64,000 nt of DNA from Georgenia sp. TF02-10 (GTDB taxonomy: Bacteria > Actinomycetota > Actinomycetes > Actinomycetales > Actinomycetaceae): positions 3,534,001 through 3,598,000 of the forward strand of contig NZ_CP094289.1 in NCBI RefSeq assembly GCF_022759505.1, written 5' to 3'. The notes under the pieces are model-generated. The model did not search any database. It was not told the DNA's origin and saw nothing but the letters and a program-made list of their open reading frames with translations. The translations under genes were made by a program, and so were the position numbers. This document shows, piece after piece, positions 20,901-29,743 of the stretch (within the stretch, counting starts at the first letter, position 1; every line of letters starts with the position of its first letter).

Positions 20901-21491
20901 CTAGGAATGCGCGGGAAGCGCGCGCCCGCTCCTCCCGGACGGCGCCTCAGCGCCCCGAACGGCCGGCGCGATGCGCGCGAGGAGCGCGAACACCTCGGCC
21001 AGCTGCGCGGCGTCCGGCGGTGGCTGCGCAACCGCCGCGCCCACCGCGACGAGGTGCGGTACGAGCGCGGCGGCGCGGGCGTCCGCCGGGTCCGTGAGGA
21101 GCGGCCGCCAGCAGTCCTCGAGGAGCCGCAGCCGTTCGGCGTCGACCCGTTCGACCGCACTTCGCGCGTCGGATGCTTCGAACGCCCAGCCGCGGACTGC
21201 CGTGTCGAGGCGGAGGTCGAGTTCCGACACGAGCGAGGGAAGGGCGGCGATCGCGTCCGCGGGCGGGAGTTCGGCGATCGCGGCCCGCACACGGTCGATC
21301 GCCTCGAGCATGCGGAGCTCGTAGCGATCCAGCACGGCGCGCCGGTAGTCGGGCATGCCGGCGAAGTGGTGGTGGAAGGAGCCCTTCGTCAGCCGCAGCC
21401 GTCGGGCCGCGGCATCCGCTCGCAGACCAGCGGCGCCCTCCTCCCGCAGGATCGCCAGTCCTTCATCCAGCCACCGATCGCGCGTCACCAT
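20901..21491 (-). CDS. TetR-family transcriptional regulator
   Basis: This 196-residue regulator has a TetR helix-turn-helix at about residues 20-50 (GAAGLRADAAARRLRLTKGSFHHHF-like core) and an all-helical ligand domain after it. The ligand is unknown. It is divergent from a small DoxX-like membrane protein. A 19-bp palindrome lies between the two starts and overlaps the -10 elements of both. The ATG at 21491 lies 6 nt after TATGGT on its own strand, suggesting a leaderless transcript. Self-regulation and control of the neighbour are inferred from this arrangement. Confidence 0.88.
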   Translation of the reverse strand: MVTRDRWLDEGLAILREEGAAGLRADAAARRLRLTKGSFHHHFAGMPDYRRAVLDRYELRMLEAIDRVRAAIAELPPADAIAALPSLVSELDLRLDTAVRGWAFEASDARSAVERVDAERLRLLEDCWRPLLTDPADARAAALVPHLVAVGAAVAQPPPDAAQLAEVFALLARIAPAVRGAEAPSGRSGRALPAHS

Positions 21492-21500
21492 CTGGGCACC

Positions 21501-21519
21501 ATACCGTACGGTACGGTAT
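21501..21519. promoter_or_regulatory. TetR operator with two divergent leaderless promoters
   Basis: ATACCGTACGGTACGGTAT is a perfect 19-bp palindrome centred on one base. Its ends overlap two TATGGT hexamers: 21517-21522 on the plus strand and 21498-21503 on the minus strand. Each lies exactly 6 nt before an ATG (21529 and 21491). Binding of the adjacent TetR protein would therefore cover both -10 elements at once. Confidence 0.8.
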
Positions 21520-21528
21520 GGTCACTTT

Positions 21529-21888
21529 ATGTCGCTCCTGCCCGACCCGGTCTGGCCCGTGGTCGTGCTCGCCGTCGTGTCGGCCGTCGACGGCGCGCTG
21601 TGCATCAAGCCCGCCGCGTTCATCGCGCGATGCTTCGAAGACGTCGGCTGGCCGCGAAGCCGGTGGTGGATGATGGCGCCGATCAAGTTCGCGGCCGCTG
21701 TGGGCCTGATCGCGGGGATCTGGCTCCCCGGGCTCGGGTTCCTCACGAGCCTGTGCCTGGTCGCCTACTTCGTCGTCGCCATCTCATTCCACGTGCGGGC
21801 ACGGGACTTCGGCCGCACCCTCTTCGTCAACGCGACCGGGATGCTGGTGCTCAGCGTCGGCACGGCGGGGATCTCGTTCCTCATCTGA
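21529..21888 (+). CDS. DoxX-like small membrane protein
   Basis: This 119-residue protein has four predicted membrane segments: PVWPVVVLAVVSAVDGALCI, then MAPIKFAAAVGLIAGIWLPG, then FLTSLCLVAYFVVAISFHV, and a C-terminal MLVLSVGTAGISFLI. The overall form fits the DoxX-like family; no enzymatic function can be assigned. The ATG at 21529 is 6 nt after the TATGGT hexamer, so a leaderless transcript is expected. It is divergent from and probably repressed by the adjacent TetR protein. Similar TetR/DoxX pairs occur in other actinobacteria, but the inducer is not evident here. Confidence 0.75.
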   Translation: MSLLPDPVWPVVVLAVVSAVDGALCIKPAAFIARCFEDVGWPRSRWWMMAPIKFAAAVGLIAGIWLPGLGFLTSLCLVAYFVVAISFHVRARDFGRTLFVNATGMLVLSVGTAGISFLI

Positions 21889-22017
21889 CCGCTGCAGCCT
21901 GCGCGACGGTGAGGGACTGCCGCTCGACGAGGAGGTCGAGCACGGCACGGCGCGGGCGGACAGCTCCGCCCGGCGGTCGGTACGGGCGGGGCGGCGGGCC
22001 GCGCAAATTCCGGCCGC

Positions 22018-23787
22018 TCAGCCGACCGCGGTCCGCACCGCCGCCCGTACCTGCGCCGCGAGCCGTTCCCGGTCCGCCCGGACCTGAGAGCGGTCCACCG
22101 CCACCTCGACGACACTGCGCCCGTGCACCGGCGCGGCCAGCGCCTTCCCGAGCTCGGCCGCCGTCGTGACGAGCCGGTAGCCGGCGCCGTAGCCGGCGGC
22201 CAGGTCGGCGAGCCGCACCGCCTGCGGGGTGGCGAAGACACGCTCGAAGTCATCGGCGCGACCGGGGGCGCCGTGCTCGAGGGTGGCGAAGATGCTGCCG
22301 CCGGCGTCGTTGACCACCACGACCTGCAGGTCCACCTCTCGCTCGAGGCGGCCGCGGAGCAGGCCGCCAGCGTCGTGGAGGAAGGTGAGGTCACCCATCA
22401 CCGCCCGCACCGGTCGGCCGGCGCCCAGCGCCAGACCGGTGGCGGTGGAGACGGTGCCGTCGATGCCCGCCAGGCCGCGGTTGGCCACGACCACCGGCCC
22501 CTCCCCCGGGGCGCCGGCCAGGTCCAGGTCGCGCACGGTGCTGGAGGAGCCGGCGACCAGCAGGTCCGCCCGGCCCGGGCCCGCGGCGCCGTCGCCGGCG
22601 GTCACCGCGCGGGCGACGCTGAGCCCGTCCACCGGCCGGCCCGGCTCGGCCAGCACCTCCTCGACCGCGGCGCGCGCCGCCCGGTCGGCGCGGAGCCAGA
22701 GCGCCAGCCACGCCTCGTCCGCCGGCCCCGGCGCCACGGCGGCGGCCGGCAGCACCTGGGTGGCGGTCCCGGCGACGTCGGTCCAGATCCCGTGCGGGGC
22801 GACGACGACGACCGTCACGTCCGGCCGGGCGAGCAGCGCGCTCACCGGGCGGGAGAGGGTGGGGTGACCGAGCACCACCACCCGCTCCACCCCGGCCAGC
22901 GCCGGCTCCTCGAGCAGCAGGCGGTACGGGCCCAGCGCACACCGCCCGCCGCGGGCCCCGGAGGACGGCTCGGCGAGCAGGGGCCAGCCCGCCGCCTCGG
23001 CCAGGTCGCGCGCGGCCCGCCCGGCGCCGTCGCCGGCGACGACGAGGGTCCGGGGCCCGCGGGGCAGCAGCGCCGGCGGGGGCGGCGGCGCGGCCGGCAC
23101 TACCTGCACGACGGGCGGCGGCGGCCCGGGCTGCCACGGCGCCGCCGGGGCGAGCGGGTCGCGCAGCCCGACGTTGAGGTGCACCGGGCCGGGGTCGGCC
23201 GTGCGCCGGCCGGTGGCGGCCGCGAGCGCCCGGGTGACCACCTGGTCCAGCACCGGCCCGCCGGGCGCGCCGGCGGGGATCTCGGCGGTGTAGCGCGTCG
23301 CGCCGGCGAAGATGCCGGGCTGCTCGGTGGTCTGGTTGGCGCCGGTGCCGCGCATCTCGTGCGGCCGGTCGGCGCTGATCACCACGAGGGGCAGGTGGGC
23401 GTGCGCGGCCTCCAGCACGGCGGGGTGGAGGTTGGCGACGGCGGTACCCGAGGTGGTGACGACGACGACCGGCCGCGGCTCGGCGTCGTCGCGGGCCTGG
23501 CCGCCGGGCCCGGGGCCGACCGTGCCGGCGCGCGCCAGCCCCAGGGCGACGAATCCGGCCACCCGCTCGTCGATGCGCACGTGCAGGCGCAGCCACCCGG
23601 CCCGCTCGGCGGCGTGCAGGGCGTACGCGAGCGGGGCGCTGCGCGAGCCCGGGGCCAGGACGACGTCGGTGACGCCCCGGCGGACGAGGGCCGTCACGAG
23701 CCCGCGCGCGGTGGCGGTGGACGGCTCGGGCGGCTCCGGCACCGACGGCTCGGCCCCTTGCTCGGTCGCGCTGGACGGCCCGGTCAC
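22018..23787 (-). CDS. menD: 2-succinyl-5-enolpyruvyl-6-hydroxy-3-cyclohexene-1-carboxylate synthase
   Basis: MenD is the thiamine-diphosphate enzyme that joins isochorismate and 2-oxoglutarate in menaquinone synthesis. The 589-residue protein shows the N-terminal VLAPGSRSAPLAYAL, the RIDERVAGFVALGLA segment with the catalytic Glu region, and the C-terminal TPP-binding stretch VMGDLTFLHDAGGLL followed by VVVNDAGGSIF. The start is a GTG at 23787 that overlaps the menC stop (GTGA). It is co-transcribed with menC and divergent from menB. Confidence 0.95.
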   Translation of the reverse strand: MTGPSSATEQGAEPSVPEPPEPSTATARGLVTALVRRGVTDVVLAPGSRSAPLAYALHAAERAGWLRLHVRIDERVAGFVALGLARAGTVGPGPGGQARDDAEPRPVVVVTTSGTAVANLHPAVLEAAHAHLPLVVISADRPHEMRGTGANQTTEQPGIFAGATRYTAEIPAGAPGGPVLDQVVTRALAAATGRRTADPGPVHLNVGLRDPLAPAAPWQPGPPPPVVQVVPAAPPPPPALLPRGPRTLVVAGDGAGRAARDLAEAAGWPLLAEPSSGARGGRCALGPYRLLLEEPALAGVERVVVLGHPTLSRPVSALLARPDVTVVVVAPHGIWTDVAGTATQVLPAAAVAPGPADEAWLALWLRADRAARAAVEEVLAEPGRPVDGLSVARAVTAGDGAAGPGRADLLVAGSSSTVRDLDLAGAPGEGPVVVANRGLAGIDGTVSTATGLALGAGRPVRAVMGDLTFLHDAGGLLRGRLEREVDLQVVVVNDAGGSIFATLEHGAPGRADDFERVFATPQAVRLADLAAGYGAGYRLVTTAAELGKALAAPVHGRSVVEVAVDRSQVRADRERLAAQVRAAVRTAVG

Positions 23788-24758
23788 CGGGCGGCCGCCA
23801 GGTGACCGGCCATGGCGTCGAGCCGGTCGCGCCAGCGGGCCGCGACGTCGGCCGGGGCCGCGACGGCGGCCAGCGTCGCCGGGTCTGGGGCCGGGCGCCG
23901 CACCTCGATGACGCCACCGGTAGGCAGCAGCGGGTCGGCCACGGCGTCGCGGGCCAGGAGGTGGACCGTGGCCAGGCCGCACGCGTACGGCAGCTCGGGC
24001 AGCGCGGCGGCCAGCGCCACCCCGGCGGCGATCCCCACCGACGTCTCCAGCGCGGAGCTGACGACGACCGGCAGCCCGAGCTCCTCGGCCAGCCGCAGGC
24101 AGGCGCGCACCCCGCCGAGCGGCTGGACCTTGAGCACGACGACGTCGGCGGCCTCCGCCCGGCGCACGGCCAGCGGGTCGGCAGCGCGGCGGATGGACTC
24201 GTCCGCGGCGACCGGCACGTTGGTGCGCCGGCGGACCGCGGCGAGGTCGGCGACGGCGGCGCACGGCTGCTCGGCGTACTCCAGCCCGCCGGCGGCCCGG
24301 TCGAGGAGCGGCAGCCGGGCGACGGCGGTGTCTAGGTCCCAGCCGCCGTTGGCGTCGATGCGCACCCGGCCGCCGGGACCCAGGGCGTCGCGGACGGCCT
24401 CCAGCCGGGCCTGCTCGGCGGCCAGGGACTGGCCGGTCTCGGCCACCTTGACCTTCGCCGTCGTGCAGCCGCCGGAGCCGGCGACGATCTGGGCCGCCTG
24501 CTCCGGGCCGACGGCGGGCACCGTGACGTTGACCGGGACGGTGCTGCGCACCGGGTCCGGCCAGCCCTCCTCGGCGGCCTCCAGCCCGGCGCGCAGCCAG
24601 GCCGCGGACTCGGCGGCGTCGTAGTCCCAGAACGGGGAGACCTCCCCCCAGCCGGCGTCGCCCCGCAGCAGGGCACCGTCACGGACGGTCAGCCCCCGGA
24701 ACCGAGTGCGGAGCGGGACGGAGTAGACCGCGGCTGGGGCCGGGACGAGCGAGGGCAC
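23784..24758 (-). CDS. menC: o-Succinylbenzoate synthase
   Basis: MenC dehydrates the MenD-pathway intermediate SHCHC to o-succinylbenzoate. It is an enolase-superfamily enzyme with the expected catalytic elements: the KxK motif in TTAKVKVAE, Mg2+ ligands in RIDANGGWD, LEYAEQP and VAADESIR, and the second lysine in VVVLKVQPLGG. The GTG at 24758 gives 324 residues, the usual length. It is preferred because TATCCT lies exactly 6 nt upstream, and because a longer frame would run into the divergent menB gene. Confidence 0.93.
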   Translation of the reverse strand: MPSLVPAPAAVYSVPLRTRFRGLTVRDGALLRGDAGWGEVSPFWDYDAAESAAWLRAGLEAAEEGWPDPVRSTVPVNVTVPAVGPEQAAQIVAGSGGCTTAKVKVAETGQSLAAEQARLEAVRDALGPGGRVRIDANGGWDLDTAVARLPLLDRAAGGLEYAEQPCAAVADLAAVRRRTNVPVAADESIRRAADPLAVRRAEAADVVVLKVQPLGGVRACLRLAEELGLPVVVSSALETSVGIAAGVALAAALPELPYACGLATVHLLARDAVADPLLPTGGVIEVRRPAPDPATLAAVAAPADVAARWRDRLDAMAGHLAAAR

Positions 24759-24764
24759 CAGCCA

Positions 24765-24770
24765 AGGATA
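24765..24770 (-). promoter_or_regulatory. -10 hexamer TATCCT of menC
   Basis: TATCCT on the minus strand lies 6 nt before the menC GTG, a leaderless-type arrangement. It shares a 52-bp divergent region with the menB promoter. Confidence 0.5.
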
Positions 24771-24797
24771 GGGACCGGGGTGGTCGGGCCACCGCCG

Positions 24798-24803
24798 TAG
24801 GGT
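24798..24803 (+). promoter_or_regulatory. -10 hexamer TAGGGT of menB
   Basis: TAGGGT lies 7 nt before the GTG at 24811 and supports that start over the GTG at 24802, which would overlap the hexamer. Confidence 0.45.
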
Positions 24804-24810
24804 GAGGGCC

Positions 24811-25779
24811 GTGACCGACCTGCCCGCCCGCGTCTCGGCGACGTTCGACCCGTCCCGCTGGCGGGACGTCGAGGGCTTCGCCTTCACCGACATCACCTAC
24901 CACCGGGGCGTGTCCCGGTCGGCCGACGGCGAGCGCGACCTGCCGGTCGTGCGGGTCGCGTTCGACCGGCCGGAGGTGCGCAACGCCTTCCGGCCGCACA
25001 CCGTCGACGAGCTCTACCGGGCCCTGGACCACGCCCGGATGACCCCCGACGTCGCCGCCGTGATCCTCACCGGCAACGGCCCGAGCCCGAAGGACGGCGG
25101 CTGGGCGTTCTGCTCCGGCGGGGACCAGCGCATCCGCGGCCGGGACGGGTACCGGTACGAGACGGCCGGGGCGGACGCCGCGGCGCCGTCGGAGCGGCGC
25201 CGCGAGCAGGTCGACCCGGCCCGGGCCGGGCGGCTGCACATCCTGGAGGTCCAGCGCCTCATCCGCACCATGCCCAAGGTGGTCATCGCCGCGGTCGGCG
25301 GGTGGGCGGCCGGCGGCGGGCACAGCCTGAACGTGGTGTGCGACCTGTCCGTCGCCTCCCGCCAGCACGCCCGGTTCAAGCAGACCGACGCCGACGTCGG
25401 GTCCTTCGACGCCGGCTACGGCTCGGCGCTCCTCGCCCGGCAGGTCGGGGACAAGCGGGCACGGGAGATCTTCTTCCTGGCCCGGGAGTACTCCGCCGCC
25501 GACGCCGAGCGGTGGGGCGTGGTCAACGAGGTCACCGACCACGAGCGGCTGGAGGACCTGGCGCTGGAGTACGCCCGCACCGTCGCGGCCAAGTCCCCGC
25601 AGGCGATCCGGATGCTCAAGTTCGGCTTCAACCTGGCCGACGACGGCCTGGCCGGCCAGCAGGTCTTCGCCGGCGAGGCCACCCGGCTGGCCTACATGAC
25701 CGACGAGGCGGTGGAGGGCCGGGACGCCTTCCTCGAGCGGCGCGACCCGGACTGGTCGCGCTTCCCGTACTACTACTGA
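24811..25779 (+). CDS. menB: 1,4-Dihydroxy-2-naphthoyl-CoA synthase
   Basis: MenB is the crotonase-family enzyme that closes the naphthoquinone ring from o-succinylbenzoyl-CoA. The 322-residue protein has the CSGGDQRIRGRDGY oxyanion-hole region, VGGWAAGGGHSLNVVCDL, and the active-site segment DVGSFDAGYGSALLARQVGDKRAREIFFL. It ends in the family C-terminus RRDPDWSRFPYYY. The GTG at 24811 is chosen because TAGGGT lies 7 nt upstream; a GTG at 24802 is the alternative. It is divergent from menC-menD and followed by menE after 137 bp. Confidence 0.95.
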   Translation: MTDLPARVSATFDPSRWRDVEGFAFTDITYHRGVSRSADGERDLPVVRVAFDRPEVRNAFRPHTVDELYRALDHARMTPDVAAVILTGNGPSPKDGGWAFCSGGDQRIRGRDGYRYETAGADAAAPSERRREQVDPARAGRLHILEVQRLIRTMPKVVIAAVGGWAAGGGHSLNVVCDLSVASRQHARFKQTDADVGSFDAGYGSALLARQVGDKRAREIFFLAREYSAADAERWGVVNEVTDHERLEDLALEYARTVAAKSPQAIRMLKFGFNLADDGLAGQQVFAGEATRLAYMTDEAVEGRDAFLERRDPDWSRFPYYY

Positions 25780-25904
25780 CGTCCCGACGGCGGGCGGTCC
25801 CGCTCCTGCCTCCTAGAGCTGCCGCTGAGGTGCGCGGGACCGCCGGCTCGCGGCCGGTGATACGGATCGGCGGCGGCGCTGACGGCCGGGCGACGGCGCC
25901 GACC

Positions 25905-25910
25905 TACCCT
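25905..25910 (+). promoter_or_regulatory. -10 hexamer TACCCT of menE
   Basis: TACCCT lies 6 nt before the menE GTG at 25917, a leaderless-type arrangement. Confidence 0.5.
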
Positions 25911-25916
25911 GGGGCC

Positions 25917-27377
25917 GTGACCGCCACCCCCGACGCACCTGACGGAGAGTCCGCTGTGCCCGGGGCCGGCCTGGCATCGCCCGAGGACGGGCCGCCGGCA
26001 CCCGGAGCCCAGCCCGCCGTGCCCGCCGCCCAGCCCGGCGCACCCGCGGGCGAGCCCGCCGAGACCACCGACTGGCGGCCGCTGCCCGGCGGCACCGCGC
26101 CGGGCGCCGTCGCCGACCTGCTGGCCGCCCTGCGCCGCCGGCTCGCCGGCCCCGGCCGCGAGGTGCTGCTGCCGCACGCCCCGGGCGCCGCCGCCCCGGA
26201 CGTCCGCGCCCGGGTGCGCCGGCCCGTCCCGCCGGGCACCGCCGTCGTGCTGGCCACCTCCGGCTCCACCACCGGCACCGGGCACCTGGTGGCGCTGACC
26301 GCCGAGGCCCTGACCGCTTCCGCCCGGGCCACCGAGGCCCGGCTCGCCGGGCCCGGGCAGTGGCTGCTCGCCCTGCCGGCCCACCACGTCGCCGGGCTGC
26401 AGGTGCTGGTGCGGTCGGTCCTGGCCGGCACCGACCCGGTGGTGCTGGACACCACCGACGGGTTCGACCCGCTGCGGCTCGCCGAGGCGGCCGGCGGGCT
26501 GCGCACGGACCGGCCCGGGTACCTCTCGCTGGTGCCCACCCAGCTGGTCCGGGTGCTCGACGCCGGGCCGGCGGCGGTGCGCCCGCTGCGGCGCCTCGCC
26601 GCGGTGCTCCTCGGCGGGGCGGCCGCGACGCCGGCCCTGGTCGAGCGGGCCCGGGCCGCGGGGCTGCCGGTGGTCACCACCTACGGCATGACCGAGACCG
26701 GCGGCGGGTGCGTCTACGACGGCACGCCGCTGCCCGGCGCCCGGGTGGACGTGGCCGCGGACGGGCGGGTCCTGCTCGGCGGGCCGATGCTGGCCGCCGG
26801 GTACCTGGACGACGGCGCGGCCGACGCCGCCGCCTTCATCACCCGCGGCGGCGAGCGCTGGCTGCTGACCGCGGACCGGGGTGAGGTCGTCGACGGCCGG
26901 CTGCGGGTACTGGGCCGGGTGGACGACGTCATCAACACCGGCGGGGTGAAGGTCTCCCCCGCCGCCGTGGAACGGGTGCTGGGTGAGGTCGGCGAGGCGG
27001 TCGTGGTGGGCGTGCCGGACCCGGAGTGGGGCCAGGTCGTCACCGCGGTCCTCGCCGCCGGGCCCCGACCGGCGCCGCCGCTGGCCGAGCTGCGGGCCCG
27101 GGTGCGCCGCGCGCTGGGCCCGGCGCACGCCCCGCGCGCCCTCGTCGTCGTGCCGGAGCTGCCGCTGCGCGGCCCGGGCAAGGTGGACCGGCTCGCCGCC
27201 GCCCGGCTCGCCGCCGCGGCGCTGGCCGGCACCGTGCCGACGGCGGCCGGGACCGGGCCGACGGCGCCCGGGACGGGGCCGACGACGGCGACCGGGAGCG
27301 AGCGGGTGACCGGGATCGAGCGGGTGACCGGGGCCGAGCAGGTGGACACCGGCGACGGCGCCGCGCGGCTATCCTGA
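25917..27377 (+). CDS. menE: o-Succinylbenzoate-CoA ligase
   Basis: MenE activates o-succinylbenzoate to its CoA thioester using ATP. This adenylate-forming enzyme has the P-loop-like VLATSGSTTGTG near residue 112, the TYGMTETGGG motif, the LLTADRGEV and RVDDVINTGGVKVSP hinge, and the C-terminal catalytic lysine in LRGPGKVDRLA. Its N-terminal 60 residues and its C-terminal 50 residues (TGPTAPGTGPTTATG-like) are low-complexity. The GTG at 25917 is 6 nt after TACCCT. The 486-residue length includes these tails. Confidence 0.92.
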   Translation: MTATPDAPDGESAVPGAGLASPEDGPPAPGAQPAVPAAQPGAPAGEPAETTDWRPLPGGTAPGAVADLLAALRRRLAGPGREVLLPHAPGAAAPDVRARVRRPVPPGTAVVLATSGSTTGTGHLVALTAEALTASARATEARLAGPGQWLLALPAHHVAGLQVLVRSVLAGTDPVVLDTTDGFDPLRLAEAAGGLRTDRPGYLSLVPTQLVRVLDAGPAAVRPLRRLAAVLLGGAAATPALVERARAAGLPVVTTYGMTETGGGCVYDGTPLPGARVDVAADGRVLLGGPMLAAGYLDDGAADAAAFITRGGERWLLTADRGEVVDGRLRVLGRVDDVINTGGVKVSPAAVERVLGEVGEAVVVGVPDPEWGQVVTAVLAAGPRPAPPLAELRARVRRALGPAHAPRALVVVPELPLRGPGKVDRLAAARLAAAALAGTVPTAAGTGPTAPGTGPTTATGSERVTGIERVTGAEQVDTGDGAARLS

Positions 27378-27468
27378 TCGGCGCTCCTGCGCGGCGTGCC
27401 CCAGAGGTGCGCCGGCGCGGCGCGGAGGTGCCGCGCCCGGCCTGCCCTGCCGGAGCGGACGGAGGACC

Positions 27469-28338
27469 ATGGCGACCCTGGCGGACTGGCTCGAGGGCGC
27501 CCGCGTCCGCACCCTGCCCGCCGCGGTGTCACCGGTGGTGCTGGGGACCGGCGCGGCCGCCGGGCTCGGCGCGGCGTCACTGCCGCGGGCGCTGCTCGCC
27601 GCCGGCGTCGCGCTCGCCCTCCAGGTCGGGGTGAACTTCGCGAACGACTACTCCGACGGTGTGCGGGGCACCGACGACGTCCGGACCGGCCCGCCCCGGC
27701 TGACCGGCGGGGGCAAGGCGACCCCGGCCACCGTGCGCCGGGCCGCGTTCCTCAGCTTCGCCGTCGGCGCCGGCCTCGGCCTGGTGCTCGTCGCGCTGTC
27801 CGGCTCGTGGTGGCTGCTGGCCGCGGGGGTGCTGGCGATCCTGGCCGCCTGGGGCTACACCGGCGGGCGGCACCCCTACGGCTACCTCGGGCTGGGCGAG
27901 GTCGGCGTGTTCCTCTTCTTCGGCCTGCTGGCGACGCTGGGCACGGTCTGGACCCAGGCCGAGTCGCTGCCGTGGACGGCGTGGGCCGGCGCCGCCGGGG
28001 TGGGGCTCGTCGCCTGCGCGCTGCTCATGGTCAACAACGTCCGCGACCTGCCCACCGACGCGGCGGTCGGCAAGATGACGCTGGCGGTGCGCCTCGGGGA
28101 CCGCCGGGCCCGCCGGGCGTACGTCGCCATGGTCGGCCTGCCGGTGGCGCTCGGCGCGCTGTGCGCGCTGGCGTCCCCGTGGTCGTTGCTGGTGCTGGCG
28201 CTCGTGCCCTGGGTCGTGCGGCTGGCCCGGACCGTGCTCGGCGGGGCCGGCGGCCGGGACCTCATCGTGGTGCTGCGGGACACCGGGCTGCTGGAGCTGG
28301 CCTTCGGCGTCCTGCTCGGGGTGGGCCTGGCGCTCTGA
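27469..28338 (+). CDS. menA: 1,4-Dihydroxy-2-naphthoate polyprenyltransferase
   Basis: MenA attaches the isoprenoid chain to 1,4-dihydroxy-2-naphthoate in the membrane, giving demethylmenaquinone, the substrate of MenG. It is a 289-residue UbiA-family protein with about eight to nine membrane helices. The first Asp-rich motif is in NFANDYSDGVRGTDD and the second in NNVRDLPTDAAVGKMTLAVRLG. The ATG at 27469 has a GGAGG ribosome site. It is the last men gene of the cluster. Confidence 0.95.
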   Translation: MATLADWLEGARVRTLPAAVSPVVLGTGAAAGLGAASLPRALLAAGVALALQVGVNFANDYSDGVRGTDDVRTGPPRLTGGGKATPATVRRAAFLSFAVGAGLGLVLVALSGSWWLLAAGVLAILAAWGYTGGRHPYGYLGLGEVGVFLFFGLLATLGTVWTQAESLPWTAWAGAAGVGLVACALLMVNNVRDLPTDAAVGKMTLAVRLGDRRARRAYVAMVGLPVALGALCALASPWSLLVLALVPWVVRLARTVLGGAGGRDLIVVLRDTGLLELAFGVLLGVGLAL

Positions 28339-28417
28339 CGGCGGGCGTGGCCGACGGCGGCCCAGGCCAGCGGTCGGCGGCCGGCCGTCAGCGGCCGGCC
28401 GTCAGCGGCCGCGGCCC

Positions 28418-28918
28418 TCACGGGGCTCGACGGTCGGAGCCCCGCTGCCCGGGGGTGCCCCCCGCATCGGCCTGCCGGTCCGCGTCCCTGGCGGACGAGC
28501 CGGCCCGGGTCGGCGCCTCCGCCGAGTCGGGCGCGGCGACGACATGCCCGGCGGCGGTCTGCCCGTCGGCGGCCTGCCCGGCGGCGGGATGCTCGGCGGC
28601 GGGCTGACCGGCCCTGCCAGCGGGCCCGCCCTCGGCGCCGGGCCGCTCGGCCGCGTCCACCAGCGCGTCCTCGTGCGCGGCGTCGCCCTGGACGGCGTCG
28701 GAGAACCGCGGCCGGTGCTCCTCCCGGAAGGGGTCGTGCCGGGCGAGGACCTCGGCGGCGGCGTCCCGCTGCGGGCGCAGCACGAGGAAGGAGAGCATGG
28801 CGCCGACGACGACGGCGAGGAGCCAGAGCGCCCAGGAGCGCAGCCCGAGGAGGTACAGCACCCCCGCGGCGGCCAGGATCATGACCAGCCGGAGCAGCGT
28901 GTAGACGAGGAGGCGCAC
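28418..28918 (-). CDS. DUF4229-type membrane protein
   Basis: This 166-residue protein has two N-terminal membrane helices (LLVYTLLRLVMILAAAGVLY and WALWLLAVVVGAMLSFLVL), then LRPQRDAAAEVLARHDPFREE-like residues typical of the actinobacterial DUF4229 family. The last 100 residues form an Ala/Gly/Asp-rich tail. No function is known. The GTG at 28918 lies 6 nt after TACCCT, supporting this start. It faces menA tail to tail and is divergent from the next gene. Confidence 0.72.
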   Translation of the reverse strand: MRLLVYTLLRLVMILAAAGVLYLLGLRSWALWLLAVVVGAMLSFLVLRPQRDAAAEVLARHDPFREEHRPRFSDAVQGDAAHEDALVDAAERPGAEGGPAGRAGQPAAEHPAAGQAADGQTAAGHVVAAPDSAEAPTRAGSSARDADRQADAGGTPGQRGSDRRAP

Positions 28919-28924
28919 GGGATC

Positions 28925-28930
28925 AGGGTA
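28925..28930 (-). promoter_or_regulatory. -10 hexamer TACCCT of the DUF4229 gene
   Basis: TACCCT on the minus strand lies 6 nt before the GTG at 28918, a leaderless-type arrangement. Confidence 0.45.
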
Positions 28931-29027
28931 CGGCGCGCCGGGCGCGCCTCCCCGGGTCCCCTCCGCCCGCACGACGGCCCGACCCCAGGCGCCCACAGCC
29001 CTTTCCCCGGGCCCGCAGGGGACGACG

Positions 29028-29033
29028 TACCCT
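29028..29033 (+). promoter_or_regulatory. -10 hexamer TACCCT of the PLDc_N gene
   Basis: TACCCT lies 6 nt before the ATG at 29040, a leaderless-type arrangement and identical to the hexamer of the divergent neighbour. Confidence 0.45.
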
Positions 29034-29039
29034 GAAGGC

Positions 29040-29636
29040 ATGGCCCGCATCCTGCCCGTGGTCCTCCTCGTGGCGCTGGTGGTGTACGCGCTGATCGACT
29101 GCGCGCGCACCCCGGACAGGTCGATGCCGGCCGGCATCCCCAAGATCGTCTGGATCATCCTCATCGTCGTCTTCCCCGCCGTCGGGGCGCTGGCGTGGAT
29201 CGTGGTCAGCCGGGTGGCCGGCACGCTCGCCACCGAGCAGGCGCCCCGGAGTCGGCCGGGGCTGTGGAGCAGCGAGATCCCCCGCGCCCCGCGGCCGACC
29301 GGCCCGGCGGCCCCCGACGACGACCCGGAGTTCCTCCGCCGCCTCGCCGAGGACGCGCGCCGCGCCCAGCGGGAGCGCGCCCGGGAGGTGGGGCCGGCAC
29401 AGTCGCCGGACCAGGCGCCCGGCGCGGGCGACCCTCCCGCCCCGCGGCGTGGCTCGACCGGCCGCGGCTCGACCGGCCGCGGCTCGACCGCCCCGGGCTC
29501 ACGGGGTCCGCACGCCGACAGCTCGCCCGACAAGGGCAAGCCCGGCACCGGCGCCGACGACGAAGGCACACCCGCCGACGGGACGGACGAGGACGGGACG
29601 GCCGGCAACAGTCCCGGTCCGACGCACTCGGCCTGA
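29040..29636 (+). CDS. PLDc_N-domain membrane protein
   Basis: This 198-residue protein has two N-terminal membrane helices (ILPVVLLVALVVYALIDCA and IPKIVWIILIVVFPAVGALAWIVV) that fit the PLDc_N (phospholipase D-nuclease N-terminal) domain. A long charged and low-complexity cytoplasmic tail follows, with three GSTGR-like repeats near residues 137-150. No catalytic phospholipase domain is attached. In actinobacteria this gene often lies near menaquinone genes, as here; its role is unknown. Confidence 0.75.
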   Translation: MARILPVVLLVALVVYALIDCARTPDRSMPAGIPKIVWIILIVVFPAVGALAWIVVSRVAGTLATEQAPRSRPGLWSSEIPRAPRPTGPAAPDDDPEFLRRLAEDARRAQRERAREVGPAQSPDQAPGAGDPPAPRRGSTGRGSTGRGSTAPGSRGPHADSSPDKGKPGTGADDEGTPADGTDEDGTAGNSPGPTHSA

Positions 29637-29743
29637 ATCGCGTCGACGGGTACCCGTGCGCCGCGGTCGTGGCTGCTGAGAAGCGGCAAGGGCGCAGCGC
29701 GAGATGGCGAGGCGTCGCCCGGAGTCGCGCACCGAGCTCACCG

